From NCBI RefSeq assembly GCF_018603905.1, contig NZ_JAHFZZ010000006.1:310001-374000 (forward strand): DNA of 64,000 nucleotides, read 5' to 3'. The notes beneath the pieces are model-generated. The model did no database searches. It was not told the origin of the DNA and saw nothing but the letters and a program-made list of their open reading frames with translations. Of this stretch, positions 24,649-33,451 are shown one piece after another. The first letter of the stretch is position 1. Each line of letters begins with the position of its first letter. The DNA comes from Nonomuraea sp. NEAU-A123 (GTDB taxonomy: Bacteria; Actinomycetota; Actinomycetes; Streptosporangiales; Streptosporangiaceae). The translations under genes were made by a program, and so were the position numbers.

Positions 24649-27084
24649 TCAGCCGATGGTTCCGGAATCATCGGACGGCGGGGACTTGGTGTCGGGGGCC
24701 GGGCTGTCCGGGGTGTCCGGGGTCTTCGGCTCGTCGGTCTCGGTGTCGTCCTTCGGCGGGTCCTTCCGCGGCTCCTCCTCCTCGCAGGCCGCCGTCGTGC
24801 CGCCCGAGCTGTCGCCGCCGCTGTCCGCCCTGGGCCGGGTGGCGGCCGTCACGAGCCAGGACGTCTCGCACGGCACCTTGTCGAAGGTGAAGCTGACGGT
24901 CCTGGTGTAGGAGGTCTCGCCGGACAGGGTCAGGGCCTCGGTGTGCGCGATCCGGCCGCCGAGGGAGAAGGAGACGCCGAGGCGTACCGGCTGGTCGTTG
25001 CCGGTGGTCACCGAGACGACGGCGGTGGCCGTGCCGCGTGGGCTGAGCGAGGCCCGCACGATCGACACCTTCCGTACGCTCGGCGGGCAGGTCACCCTGG
25101 TCCGGGCGGTGGCCGTCCGGTCGCCCGCGCGGACCACCACGGAGACGGTGGAGTCGCACGGGCGCGACCTGAAGGCGTGGGTGAACGTCCGCGAGTAGGC
25201 CGTCTGGCCGGACAGGGTGGCCGAGCGGGTGGCGACCTGGTCGCCGTTCAGCGCGAACGCGGCCTGCACGGGGACCTCGGCGGTGCCGCTGGTGGTCACC
25301 CTGACCTGGGCCTGAGCCGTACGACCCGGCGAGGTGGCCAGGTTGAGCGACACCCGCAGGCCCGTCACCCGGGTGGGACAGGGCGGCACGTTCACCGTGG
25401 CGGTCCGCGCCCCGCCGGGAGCGGCGGGGGAGGTGGTGACGGTCAGCGTGACGCTCTTGCCGCACGGGCGCTCGTCCATGGTGTAGCTGAGCGAGCGGTC
25501 ATAGGACCGGCCGCCGTTCAGCCGCAGGGTCTGGCTGTGGACGGGGGCGCCGGCCACGGACCAGGCGGCGGTCGCGGTGACCGGTCCCGTGCCGGTGGTG
25601 AGGACGGAGAGCGAGGAGCCGGCCACGTTGTCGTCGTCGACCGTCAGCCCGCCGAGCGTGAGTCCCGCGACCGAGGTCACCGGGGCCGGCGTCACCGTAG
25701 GCGTGGTCACGGTGACGACGGGCGTCGGCGTGATGGTCTTGGGCGGCTTGGGGGTTTTGGTAGGAGTCGGCTTGGCAGTCTTGGTGACCTTGGGCGTGGG
25801 CTTGGCGCTCTTGGTGACCTTGGGCGTCGGGGTGGGCGCGGGCTTGGTGGTCGGTGGCGTGGTGGCCGCCACGGGCTCGGCGGTCTCCGGCTCGGGGCTG
25901 TGGGACGGCACGGCCAGCGGGGACGGATCACCGCCGCTGGGCAGCTCGGCAGGGGGCTCCTGACTCACCGCGACCGGCGTGGCCGGCGGGGCCTGCTCGG
26001 CCGGTCCCTGCGACTGCGTGGGCCCCACCAGGGCCACGTCTATGGGCGTCGTCCCCCGGTCGCGGCTCGACAGCGCGACGATCACCACGATGGTCGCGAC
26101 CGCGACCAGCCCCACGCCCGTGCCCAGCCGCACGGAGTTCCGCTTGGCCGTACGGAGCGTCGTGCGGAAGACGGTCTGCGCCAGCGAGGTCGTGACCTGG
26201 GCGGGAGGCGTCTGCGGCACGGGCAGGAGCAGGGCGAGCAGGGCCACCAGCCCGGCCAGCCGCCGCCTGCCGCGCTCCTCCCAGTCCTCGCCGTACGCGG
26301 CCCGCGCCACCGCCTCCAGCTCGATGACGAACGCGTCGGCGCTGACGGGCCGGGCGGCCGGGTCCTTGGCCAGCCCGCGGGTGATCAGCTCGCGTACCGG
26401 CTCGGGGGCGTCGTGGACCGGGATCGGCGCGTGCATGTGCTGGTAACCGAGCACGCTCGGCTCGGTCGACCGGTACGGCCGGTGCCCGGTCAGGCACTCG
26501 AAGAACACCGCCGTCGCCGCGTACACGTCGGTGGCGGGCGAGGCGGGCATGTTCTCCCACAGCTCGGGCGCCATGTACGGGGGCGTGCCCTCGGGACGCG
26601 AGGCGGTCCCCTGGTGGACGGCGATGCCGAAGTCGACCAGCTTGCTGGCCCCGTCCTCGCGGACGATCACGTTCTCGGGCTTGTAGTCCTTGTGCACCAG
26701 GCCGTGCGAGTGCGCCCTGGCCAGGCCGAGCAGCGAGCCCTTGAGCACGACCAGGGCCGCCTCCGGTCCCGTCGTCCCGTGCTCGCGCAGCAGCGCCCGC
26801 AGGGACACGCCGTTGACCAGCTCCATCACGATGGCCGCGCCGTAGCCGTCCTGGATGTACTCCCACAGGGTGGCGATGTGCTGGTCGCGCAGCGTGGTCA
26901 GCAGCCGCGCCTCCGACTGGAACCGGGCAAGGGCCACCGGGTCACGTCGTAACCTCTCGGAGAGGTATTTGATCGCGACCTTGACGCCCGTCTCATCGTG
27001 CACCGCCAGCACGACCCGGCCGCTGCCGCCCGCCCCGAGCTGCTTGATCTCCGTGTATCCAGGAGCGTTCCACTCCATCGCCAT
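24649..27084 (-). CDS. Transmembrane Ser/Thr protein kinase with three Ig-like ectodomain repeats
   Basis: The 811-residue protein has kinase motifs LGAGGSGRVV (16-25), K39, HKDYKPEN (131-138, Lys replacing the usual Arg of HRD), DFG and GTPPYMAPEL. A transmembrane helix lies near 320-340 and a Pro/Thr/Lys-rich stalk follows. Three repeats of roughly 80-100 residues (about 473-573, 573-670 and 670-752) come next, each with an LSGxTxY-type motif followed about 12 residues later by a Pro-Cys pair. An acidic disordered tail ends the chain. The kinase half is close to the neighbouring kinase, indicating tandem duplication followed by acquisition of the repeats. Confidence 0.92.
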   Translation of the reverse strand: MAMEWNAPGYTEIKQLGAGGSGRVVLAVHDETGVKVAIKYLSERLRRDPVALARFQSEARLLTTLRDQHIATLWEYIQDGYGAAIVMELVNGVSLRALLREHGTTGPEAALVVLKGSLLGLARAHSHGLVHKDYKPENVIVREDGASKLVDFGIAVHQGTASRPEGTPPYMAPELWENMPASPATDVYAATAVFFECLTGHRPYRSTEPSVLGYQHMHAPIPVHDAPEPVRELITRGLAKDPAARPVSADAFVIELEAVARAAYGEDWEERGRRRLAGLVALLALLLPVPQTPPAQVTTSLAQTVFRTTLRTAKRNSVRLGTGVGLVAVATIVVIVALSSRDRGTTPIDVALVGPTQSQGPAEQAPPATPVAVSQEPPAELPSGGDPSPLAVPSHSPEPETAEPVAATTPPTTKPAPTPTPKVTKSAKPTPKVTKTAKPTPTKTPKPPKTITPTPVVTVTTPTVTPAPVTSVAGLTLGGLTVDDDNVAGSSLSVLTTGTGPVTATAAWSVAGAPVHSQTLRLNGGRSYDRSLSYTMDERPCGKSVTLTVTTSPAAPGGARTATVNVPPCPTRVTGLRVSLNLATSPGRTAQAQVRVTTSGTAEVPVQAAFALNGDQVATRSATLSGQTAYSRTFTHAFRSRPCDSTVSVVVRAGDRTATARTRVTCPPSVRKVSIVRASLSPRGTATAVVSVTTGNDQPVRLGVSFSLGGRIAHTEALTLSGETSYTRTVSFTFDKVPCETSWLVTAATRPRADSGGDSSGGTTAACEEEEPRKDPPKDDTETDEPKTPDTPDSPAPDTKSPPSDDSGTIG

Positions 27085-27164
27085 CCCCCATCAGGAGTCG
27101 GGCCCACCTGATGAGACGCGTGATCAAGGAGAGAAGTTTGCCAGGTGGTTCCTGATTTATGGAA

Positions 27165-27803
27165 CTACTCCCGGCCGCTGATGTGAACAGGTACGTCCAT
27201 ACCTTCTGGGAGTGCCGGATCCGGCACGGGCTCGCCCCAGGACGTCACCAGCGGCAACACCCCCGCCCAGACGGGCAGCGCGTAGTCGTCCTCCTCGTCC
27301 ATGGGCCCGCCGCGCCGCATCTTCACCGACGCCTCTTCGAGCGACAGGGCCAGCACGGCGGTCGCGGCCAGCTCCTTGGGCGACGGCTTCCTGACGTAGT
27401 CCCACTGGCCGGGCGCGAGCTGCTCGGACAGGACGCGGAGCCCGGTCAGCCGCTCCTCCGGGTCCGTCAGCAGCCGGGCGTGGCCGTAGATGATCGCGGA
27501 GCGGTAGTTGACGGAGTGGTGGAAGATCGACCGGGCCAGCACGATGCCGTCGACGTGGGTGACGGTGACGCACACCTCCGCGCCGCTGCCCGCGCGCAGC
27601 GACCGCGCACCGGTGGAGCCGTGCAGGTAGAGGGTCTCGCCCAGGCGTCCGTATCCGGTGGGCACCACCATGGGGTGGCCGTCGACCACCACACCCAGAT
27701 GGCAGAACAGGCCGGTGTCGAGCACCTCGTACAGGTCGTTCCGGTCGCTGCTGCCACGGTTCTTCTCGCGGCCGAGCGTCGTGCGGGGTGTGGTGGAGAG
27801 CAT
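27165..27803 (-). CDS. Pyridoxamine 5'-phosphate oxidase-family flavoprotein
   Basis: The 212-residue split-barrel protein has LGVVVDGHPMVVPTGYGR as the first strand pair, YLHGSTGARSLR as the flavin phosphate contact, and VTVTHVDGIVLARSIFHHSVNYRS. This is the pattern of the PNPOx-like group found beside MocR regulators. Such proteins bind FMN or F420, and true PNP oxidase activity is not certain. It is transcribed divergently from the MocR gene with only 35 bp between start codons. Confidence 0.88.
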   Translation of the reverse strand: MLSTTPRTTLGREKNRGSSDRNDLYEVLDTGLFCHLGVVVDGHPMVVPTGYGRLGETLYLHGSTGARSLRAGSGAEVCVTVTHVDGIVLARSIFHHSVNYRSAIIYGHARLLTDPEERLTGLRVLSEQLAPGQWDYVRKPSPKELAATAVLALSLEEASVKMRRGGPMDEEDDYALPVWAGVLPLVTSWGEPVPDPALPEGMDVPVHISGRE

Positions 27804-27848
27804 GTGGCCACGGTAATGAGAAAGTGGACATAGCCTGTATGGCCACTA
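27800..27848. promoter_or_regulatory. Compact divergent MocR control region
   Basis: Three GTGGCCA-like motifs occur in 49 bp: ATGTGGCCAC (27802), AGTGGACATA (27823) and TATGGCCACT (27838). The outer two overlap the start codons of the divergent genes. MocR/PdxR regulators usually bind pairs of direct or inverted repeats in such gaps, which fits. The gap is too short for two ordinary leaders, so at least one transcript should be leaderless. Confidence 0.6.
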
Positions 27849-29290
27849 ATGCCCGCTTCCCGGAGACCACTTTCGTGCGTACCCTCGTCGACCTGCCCAT
27901 ATCCCTGTCCAGGGAGTCGGCCGTCCCGCTCTCGGCACAGCTCACCGGCTGGCTGCGCCGGGCCATGCTTGCGGGCACGCTCGCGCCGGGGGAGCGGCTG
28001 CCGTCCTCGCGCGGGCTCGCCGGCCAGCTACAGGTGAGCAGGACCGTGGTCACGGAGGCGTACCAGCAGTTGTACGCCGAAGGGTGGCTGGAGGGGCGGC
28101 ACGGCTCCGGCACGTTCGTGGCCTCGCTGGAGGCGTCGCACCTCGCCTTCGAGGCGCCGCCCGCCCCCCAGCCGCCGCCTCGCCCACCGGCCGAGCGGAC
28201 GATCGACCTGACCCCCGGCACTCCCTGGGTGCGCGACTACGACCGCGCGGCCTGGAAGCGGGCCTGGCGCAAGGCCGCCGACCTGCCTCCGGGTGACTCC
28301 CCGGACCCGTACGGCCTGCCGTACCTGCGCGAACTGCTCGCCGACCACCTGCGGCGAGCCAGGGCCGTGACCATCGGCCCCGAGAACGTCCTGGTCACCA
28401 GGGGCACCGGCAACGGCCTCGACCTGTGCGCGCTCGCCCTGCTCGGTGAGGGCGGCCGGGCGGGCGTCGAGGATCCCGGGTATCACGTGGCGCGCACGGT
28501 GTTCGCGGCCAGGGGCGCGAAGGTCGTGCCCTGCCCGGTGGACGAGGACGGCGTGATCGTCGAGGGGCTCCCCGACGACCTCCGCGTCCTCTACACCACG
28601 CCCGCCCACCAGTACCCGCTCGGCGGCCGCCTGCCGATCCCGCGCAGGGAACGGCTGCTCGCCTGGGCCAGGAGCACCGGCGCGATCATCGTGGAGGACG
28701 ACTACGACGCCGAGTTCCGCTACGACGTCGCGCCCCTGCCCGCCCTCTACGGCCTCGACCCGTCGCGCGTCGTCCTGCTCGGCACGCTCTCGAAGACCCT
28801 CGCCCCCGACATCGGCGTCGGCTGGCTGGTCGGCTCACCCGAACTGCTCGACCGGATCGCCGCCCTCCGCGTAACGCTGTCGGACCGCACCAGCGGGCCG
28901 GTCCAGCAGGCTGTCGCGACCCTCCTGGAACACGGTGACCTGGACCGCCACCTGCGCAGGATGCGCCTGGAGTACGCCCGCAGGCGCGGCGCGATCGTCG
29001 AGATCCTCGGCCCGCTGTGCCGCCTGCGCGGCGACACGGCCGGCCTGCACGTGCTGGCGGAGCTGCCCCGCGACACCGTCCCCGGGCTGGTCGCCGCCGC
29101 GCGGGAGAAGGGCGTGCTGCTCGACTCCACCGTCCGCCACCACTACGGTTCCGAACGCCTCCACGGCCTGGTGATCGGGTACGGCTCGGCCACGCTGGCC
29201 GACGTCAGGCGCGGCTGCCGGATAGTGGCAGATCTGATGTGCTCAGCCCTGAATGAGTATGTAAGCGGTGGTGCTGAGCCTCCCTCCTGA
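27839..29290 (+). CDS. MocR/PdxR-type GntR regulator with aminotransferase domain
   Basis: The 483-residue protein has an N-terminal GntR winged helix (about residues 18-90; LPSSRGLAGQLQVSRTVVTEAYQQL). A fold-type I aminotransferase domain (about 120-470) follows, with DDYDAEFRYD and the PLP lysine in GTLSKTLAPDIG. MocR proteins use PLP as a sensor, and PdxR members control vitamin B6 genes. The divergent PNPOx-family neighbour makes B6-linked regulation plausible. ATG 27839 is chosen because relatives begin near this point. GTG 27873 is an alternative, and no strong Shine-Dalgarno is seen. Confidence 0.9.
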   Translation: MATNARFPETTFVRTLVDLPISLSRESAVPLSAQLTGWLRRAMLAGTLAPGERLPSSRGLAGQLQVSRTVVTEAYQQLYAEGWLEGRHGSGTFVASLEASHLAFEAPPAPQPPPRPPAERTIDLTPGTPWVRDYDRAAWKRAWRKAADLPPGDSPDPYGLPYLRELLADHLRRARAVTIGPENVLVTRGTGNGLDLCALALLGEGGRAGVEDPGYHVARTVFAARGAKVVPCPVDEDGVIVEGLPDDLRVLYTTPAHQYPLGGRLPIPRRERLLAWARSTGAIIVEDDYDAEFRYDVAPLPALYGLDPSRVVLLGTLSKTLAPDIGVGWLVGSPELLDRIAALRVTLSDRTSGPVQQAVATLLEHGDLDRHLRRMRLEYARRRGAIVEILGPLCRLRGDTAGLHVLAELPRDTVPGLVAAAREKGVLLDSTVRHHYGSERLHGLVIGYGSATLADVRRGCRIVADLMCSALNEYVSGGAEPPS

Positions 29291-29305
29291 ACCAGGGTGG
29301 AAGGC

Positions 29306-30022
29306 ATGAAATGGTGGTTACTTCTGGCCTCGGTCATCGGCATCCTGATCACCGCCTGGCTGATCCTCTACGCGGGGGTGCACCTGTCCACGCTGCTCTC
29401 CCTCGGCCTGGGCGCCATCAGCCTCATCTGGCTGGTCGTCCTCCTCACCGTCCCGTGGAACCTGTACTTCGCCGCCCGCCGGGTCGCGCAGGACATCCCC
29501 GAGTCGCGCGAGCGCGGCATCGAGGTGCCGCAGGGCCGCGAGGACGAGGCGCGCGACATCGCTCGGCGGATGCTCAGGCTCGCGATCGCCGGGCACATCG
29601 TGTCGGCGGCCGTGCTGGTGGGCATCACGTTCTTCTCCGGCGCGCAGGTGGGTTACTACTTCGCGGCCTTCTACCTGCTCGCCACCTGTTTCCGCCCGGT
29701 GGGCGCGTACCTGTCGCACCTTCGCCGGCGGGTCACGACGCTGGCCGAGGAGGTCCGCTACCCGCGCAGGGACGTCGTCTCGCTGGCCGACCTGGCCGAC
29801 GCGCTCCACATCAGGACCGACGAGCTGGGCAAAGACCTCGAACGCCTGCGCGAGGAGATGGCCGCCACGCGGTACGCCCTGGAGACGGCCGACCACGACC
29901 TCAACCGGCGCATGACCGGCATGACCCGCCGCTTCGACGAGACGGTGGACGGGCTCGGCGACAACCAAGAGGTGATCTCCGGCCTCAAGGCCTTCCTCCG
30001 CCTGATCCGCGCCGAGGCGTAG
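29306..30022 (+). CDS. Four-helix membrane protein with coiled-coil tail
   Basis: The 238-residue protein has about four transmembrane helices: two at residues 3-55, and two more near 93-145. A basic loop follows, then a hydrophilic C-terminal half with heptad-like EELxxDLERLREEMAATRY and RRMTGMTRRFDET segments that may form a coiled coil. I do not recognise a named family. It begins 16 bp after the MocR gene and converges with the DegT-like gene, leaving 5 bp between stops. GTG 29297 is an alternative start. Confidence 0.75.
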   Translation: MKWWLLLASVIGILITAWLILYAGVHLSTLLSLGLGAISLIWLVVLLTVPWNLYFAARRVAQDIPESRERGIEVPQGREDEARDIARRMLRLAIAGHIVSAAVLVGITFFSGAQVGYYFAAFYLLATCFRPVGAYLSHLRRRVTTLAEEVRYPRRDVVSLADLADALHIRTDELGKDLERLREEMAATRYALETADHDLNRRMTGMTRRFDETVDGLGDNQEVISGLKAFLRLIRAEA

Positions 30023-30027
30023 CCGTC

Positions 30028-31164
30028 TCAGGCGGGCTGGAGCTCGCGCAGGATCGGCAGGGAGCGGTCGGCGTACACCGGGTCGACGGGCAGGGCGTGG
30101 CGGGCCCACCAGCGGGCCGGGGCCGGATCGGGGGAGGGGTCGGTGAAGGCGGCCGCGTAGTCGTCGTACGGCGGGTCATAGAGGTAGCCCGTCACCACTC
30201 CGCGCCGCTCCAGCGCGGCGATCGCCGCGTCACGGTCGCGCACCAGCAGCGGCACCCGGAACAGCGGCTGGTCGACATGATCCCGTACGCCCTGCGCCAC
30301 CGAAGGCAGCTCCGCCAGCCGGCGCACGCCCGCCAGCCGGCGCGCCCGCTCCCCGGGCACCTTGGCCAGCCGCCTCGACTGGTACCAGCGGGCCGGCGCC
30401 CCTCGCCGGGCGCGGTAGTCGTGCAGGTCGGCACGGACCCACGGATCGAACGGCGGCAGCGACGGCACCTGCTTCATGGCCGCTTCGAGCTCGTCGGCCC
30501 GCAGCGGGATCCGGTAGCCCTCGCGCGACTCCTCCATGCCCAGCAGGCGCGAGAGCCGGAGCGCGGGCCGGACCAGGTCGAGCCGGAGCGCGACCTGGCG
30601 GGCCATCGAGCTGGCCACGGCCAGCAGCTCGGCGCGGAAGGCGCCCGGCTCCAGCAGCGCGTCGCGGGCCTGCGCGAGGGCACGCAGGTCTTCCACACGC
30701 TCCACCGCGAGGACGCCGCCCGACCCGGCACCGGGATGCTTGGAGAGGCTGAACACCCCGGCCTGGCCGAACGTGCCCAACGGCCGGCCGTCGACGGTGG
30801 TCTCCATCGCGTGGGCGACATCTTCGATCAGGATTTTTCCGGTGAAGGCGGATACGGCGTCCGGCAGGCCGTACAGGTTGGTGGTCAGGACGGCGTCCAC
30901 CTGGCCGAGGTTCACGCGGGAGGCGTCGATGTTGCCGTCGCGGCGCGACAGCGGCGCGATCACCGGGCGCAGGCCCGCCGCCAGCACCAGGAAGAGGATC
31001 TCGTCGGCGGAGATCGGTGACATGAGCAGCCGCTGACCCGGCGTGCACCAGTGACGCAGCGCGAGGTAGAGGCCGAGGCGGTTGGACGGGAGCAGCAGGC
31101 AGTGGCGGCCGGTGCGCTCGGCGATCCTCTTCACGACCGGCTCGGTCGTGGCCGGCTCCGTCAC
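30028..31164 (-). CDS. DegT/DnrJ/EryC1-like PLP enzyme
   Basis: The 378-residue protein follows the sugar aminotransferase family pattern: LLLPSNRLGLYLALR, a PLP-phosphate region, the PLP aspartate D115 in LIEDVAHAM and probable Schiff-base lysine K142 in SLSKHPGAGSGG. The family aminates keto sugars for surface glycans or antibiotics. The GTG start overlaps the upstream acyltransferase stop as GTGA, so both are coupled. An associated CelD/FemAB-like acyltransferase suggests N-acylation of an amino sugar made by this enzyme (inference). Confidence 0.8.
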   Translation of the reverse strand: MTEPATTEPVVKRIAERTGRHCLLLPSNRLGLYLALRHWCTPGQRLLMSPISADEILFLVLAAGLRPVIAPLSRRDGNIDASRVNLGQVDAVLTTNLYGLPDAVSAFTGKILIEDVAHAMETTVDGRPLGTFGQAGVFSLSKHPGAGSGGVLAVERVEDLRALAQARDALLEPGAFRAELLAVASSMARQVALRLDLVRPALRLSRLLGMEESREGYRIPLRADELEAAMKQVPSLPPFDPWVRADLHDYRARRGAPARWYQSRRLAKVPGERARRLAGVRRLAELPSVAQGVRDHVDQPLFRVPLLVRDRDAAIAALERRGVVTGYLYDPPYDDYAAAFTDPSPDPAPARWWARHALPVDPVYADRSLPILRELQPA

Positions 31165-32243
31165 GACTGGAGGGCCGTGCGGAGTCGTCCGAACGTCTTC
31201 AGCGCCCGGTCGGCCGTCTTGTGCAGCAGCGGGTTGGCCAGCACGGTGGCCCGGGTCTTGCGCACGGGCACCCGCACCAGCCAGTGGACGGCCGAAGCGG
31301 CGCCGATCGTGGCGACCCGGCCCTCGGCCACCTGGAACTCGCCGTTCTTCAACTTCTCTTTGTACTCCTTCTCGCCCCGGCCCATGTCGATCACCTGGAT
31401 GCCGGACCCGGCGGCCTGCTCGGCCATCGCGAGATGGTGGATGAGGCCGGGGGAGTATTTGGCATATTGCGTGTCGTACGCCGGGAACCAACCGGCGAGC
31501 GTGGTGCGCGTGCGGAGACCGAAGTGGCCGGCCATCGGCAGGTCGTTCACGTAGATCATGTCGAGCACCCCGGCGAAGCCCTCGGTCTGCGTGGCCAGCA
31601 GCCGCTCGACCAGCTCGACGATCCACTGGTGCGCGAACCGGTCGGTGCGCCCCGTACGCCGGTATTGGTCGGTCTTCCAGCCGAGCAGCGTGTGCAGCGG
31701 CGCCGGGTCGGTGGTCGCGTACTCGTGCCGGATCGGCCCGATGTCACGCTGGAGCTTGCGCGACTTGGCCAGAGTCGTCTTGTACGTCTTGCTGGAGTGC
31801 AGACGTAGATACTCGGTGTAGCGGTCGTGCCCCTCACGCAGGTCGATGATCGGCGACGGGTGGCGCTCATGCCGCTGGGCGATCAGTGGCTGGCCGGCGA
31901 CCAGGTGGTCGAACTCGAAGACCGACAGCCCGCACTGCTTGATCAACCGGCGCGGGTCGATCTCGAGGTCCTTGGCGTGGACTAACCCCTGCGCGTCGGT
32001 GAGCCCGGCGGCCACCGGCTTGCCGATGCCCATGGGGTGGCGTTCGAACGGGAAGAAGCCCACGATGTCGGGCCCGTCGTAGAGCACAGCGACGCGGACC
32101 ATGTCTCGTAGCTCACCGACCGTGATCGTGAACTCTGGAGACAGGAACGGGTTGTCGAAGGCCGCGTGTCCCTCCTGGAGAGCCCGCCATCGACTCAGCT
32201 CAGGTGCTCCCAGCTCGCGAGGGTGAGCAAGTGTGACGCGCAT
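31161..32243 (-). CDS. CelD/BioF2-like GNAT acyltransferase, copy 1
   Basis: The 360-residue protein is a FemAB-like double-GNAT protein. Recognisable segments are DNPFLSPEFTI near residue 30, a basic central helix (SSKTYKTTLAKSRKLQR) and the acceptor domain AGHFGLRTRTTLAGWFPAYD, followed by YSPGLIHHLAMAEQA and IDMGRGEKEYKEKLKNG. COG5653-type proteins act in exopolysaccharide synthesis. A paralogue lies at 53977-55104 in the glycan cluster and shares all of these blocks. A Shine-Dalgarno (GGAG) precedes ATG 32243. Confidence 0.85.
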   Translation of the reverse strand: MRVTLAHPRELGAPELSRWRALQEGHAAFDNPFLSPEFTITVGELRDMVRVAVLYDGPDIVGFFPFERHPMGIGKPVAAGLTDAQGLVHAKDLEIDPRRLIKQCGLSVFEFDHLVAGQPLIAQRHERHPSPIIDLREGHDRYTEYLRLHSSKTYKTTLAKSRKLQRDIGPIRHEYATTDPAPLHTLLGWKTDQYRRTGRTDRFAHQWIVELVERLLATQTEGFAGVLDMIYVNDLPMAGHFGLRTRTTLAGWFPAYDTQYAKYSPGLIHHLAMAEQAAGSGIQVIDMGRGEKEYKEKLKNGEFQVAEGRVATIGAASAVHWLVRVPVRKTRATVLANPLLHKTADRALKTFGRLRTALQS

Positions 32244-32397
32244 GGGCTCCTACTGTCGGCATACCTTCAGTTAGCTTGGAGGTAGCTGTTGTACAGCCAG
32301 GGTAAGCGGTCTTACATGATGGTCGTCTGCGCAGGTCCGGAACGTTACATAACTCTCAGCTAGCCTTCAGGACCGAGTGACGTTCTAATGTGTGTCC

Positions 32398-33432
32398 ATG
32401 ACCGTACCTGGGATTGACTGGCCCCGGCTGACCGGCTGGATGGGCGACAACGTGCCCGACGCGGGCGAGCCCCTGTCTGTCTCGCTGATATCCGGCGGCA
32501 AGTCTAACCTGACGTACCTCATCGAGGCCCGTGAGCGCCGCGTGGTGCTGCGCCGTCCGCCGCTCGGCCACGTGCTGCCCACCGCGCACGACATGCGGCG
32601 CGAGTGGCGGGTCATCTCCGCGCTCGCCCCGACGCCGGTTCCGGTGCCGGAGCCGGTCGCGTTCTGCGCCGACGAGGAGGTCATCGGAGCGCCGTTCTAC
32701 CTGATGGGCTATGTGGAGGGCCTGGCCGTCAGGACTCGCGATCAGCTCGGCGACCCCCCGCCGGCCGAGACGCGCCGGCTGGCCGAACGGCTCGCCGAGG
32801 TGCTGGCCGCCATCCACGCCGTCGACTACCGGGAGGTCGGGCTCGGCGACTTCGGCCGCCCGGACGGCTACCTGGCCAGGCAGCTCGCCCGGTGGTGCCA
32901 GCAGTGGGAGCGCTCGAAGACCGCCGACCTGCTTGAGTACGACCGCCTGGTCGCGCGGCTGGGCGAGCGCATGCCGGCCCACTCCGCCAGCACGCTCGTG
33001 CACGGTGACTACCGGCTCGACAACACGCTCGTACGGCTGGCGCCCGGCCCGCCCGAAATCCTGGCCGTGGTCGACTGGGAGATGTCCACCCTCGGCGACC
33101 CGCTGGCCGACCTGGGGCTCACGCTCACCTACTGGCAGGACTCCGGCGACGAGGAGCGGGCCGGGATCCCGGTGGCCGGCGACGTGACGATCGCCCCCGG
33201 GTTCCTGAACGCCGCCGAGTTCGCCACTCACTACACGAAGGTCTCCGGCCGCGACATCTCCGACCTTCCGTTCTACGTGGCGTTCGGGAACTTCAAGCTC
33301 GCGGTCATAGTGGAAGGTATCCACGCCCGTTTCCGGCAGGGTAAGACCGTGGGTGACGGCTTCGAGAACATCGGCTCCGCCGTACCCACCCTCATCGCCC
33401 GCGCGCACCGCATTCTGGACCAGCCGTTGTAA
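32398..33432 (+). CDS. Aminoglycoside phosphotransferase-family kinase (ACAD10-like)
   Basis: The 344-residue protein has the APH/choline kinase fold with LISGGKSNLTYLI, VLRRPPLGHVLPTAHDM, the catalytic HGDYRLDN and the metal-binding VVDWEMSTLGDP. This subgroup resembles the kinase domain of ACAD10/11, often beside SDR and acyl-CoA genes and implicated in hydroxy-acid catabolism. An SDR gene follows within 20 bp. TAATGT lies just upstream of the start and no ribosome site is visible, so the transcript may be leaderless. GTG 32392 is an alternative start. Confidence 0.88.
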   Translation: MTVPGIDWPRLTGWMGDNVPDAGEPLSVSLISGGKSNLTYLIEARERRVVLRRPPLGHVLPTAHDMRREWRVISALAPTPVPVPEPVAFCADEEVIGAPFYLMGYVEGLAVRTRDQLGDPPPAETRRLAERLAEVLAAIHAVDYREVGLGDFGRPDGYLARQLARWCQQWERSKTADLLEYDRLVARLGERMPAHSASTLVHGDYRLDNTLVRLAPGPPEILAVVDWEMSTLGDPLADLGLTLTYWQDSGDEERAGIPVAGDVTIAPGFLNAAEFATHYTKVSGRDISDLPFYVAFGNFKLAVIVEGIHARFRQGKTVGDGFENIGSAVPTLIARAHRILDQPL

Positions 33433-33451
33433 GAGCCCTTGGGGAGCGCAT

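Noticed and set aside
24943..26952. 669-codon plus-strand frame opposite the large kinase
   Set aside because: Low-complexity Gly/Arg/His product with no ribosome site, fully covered by a well-supported kinase gene.
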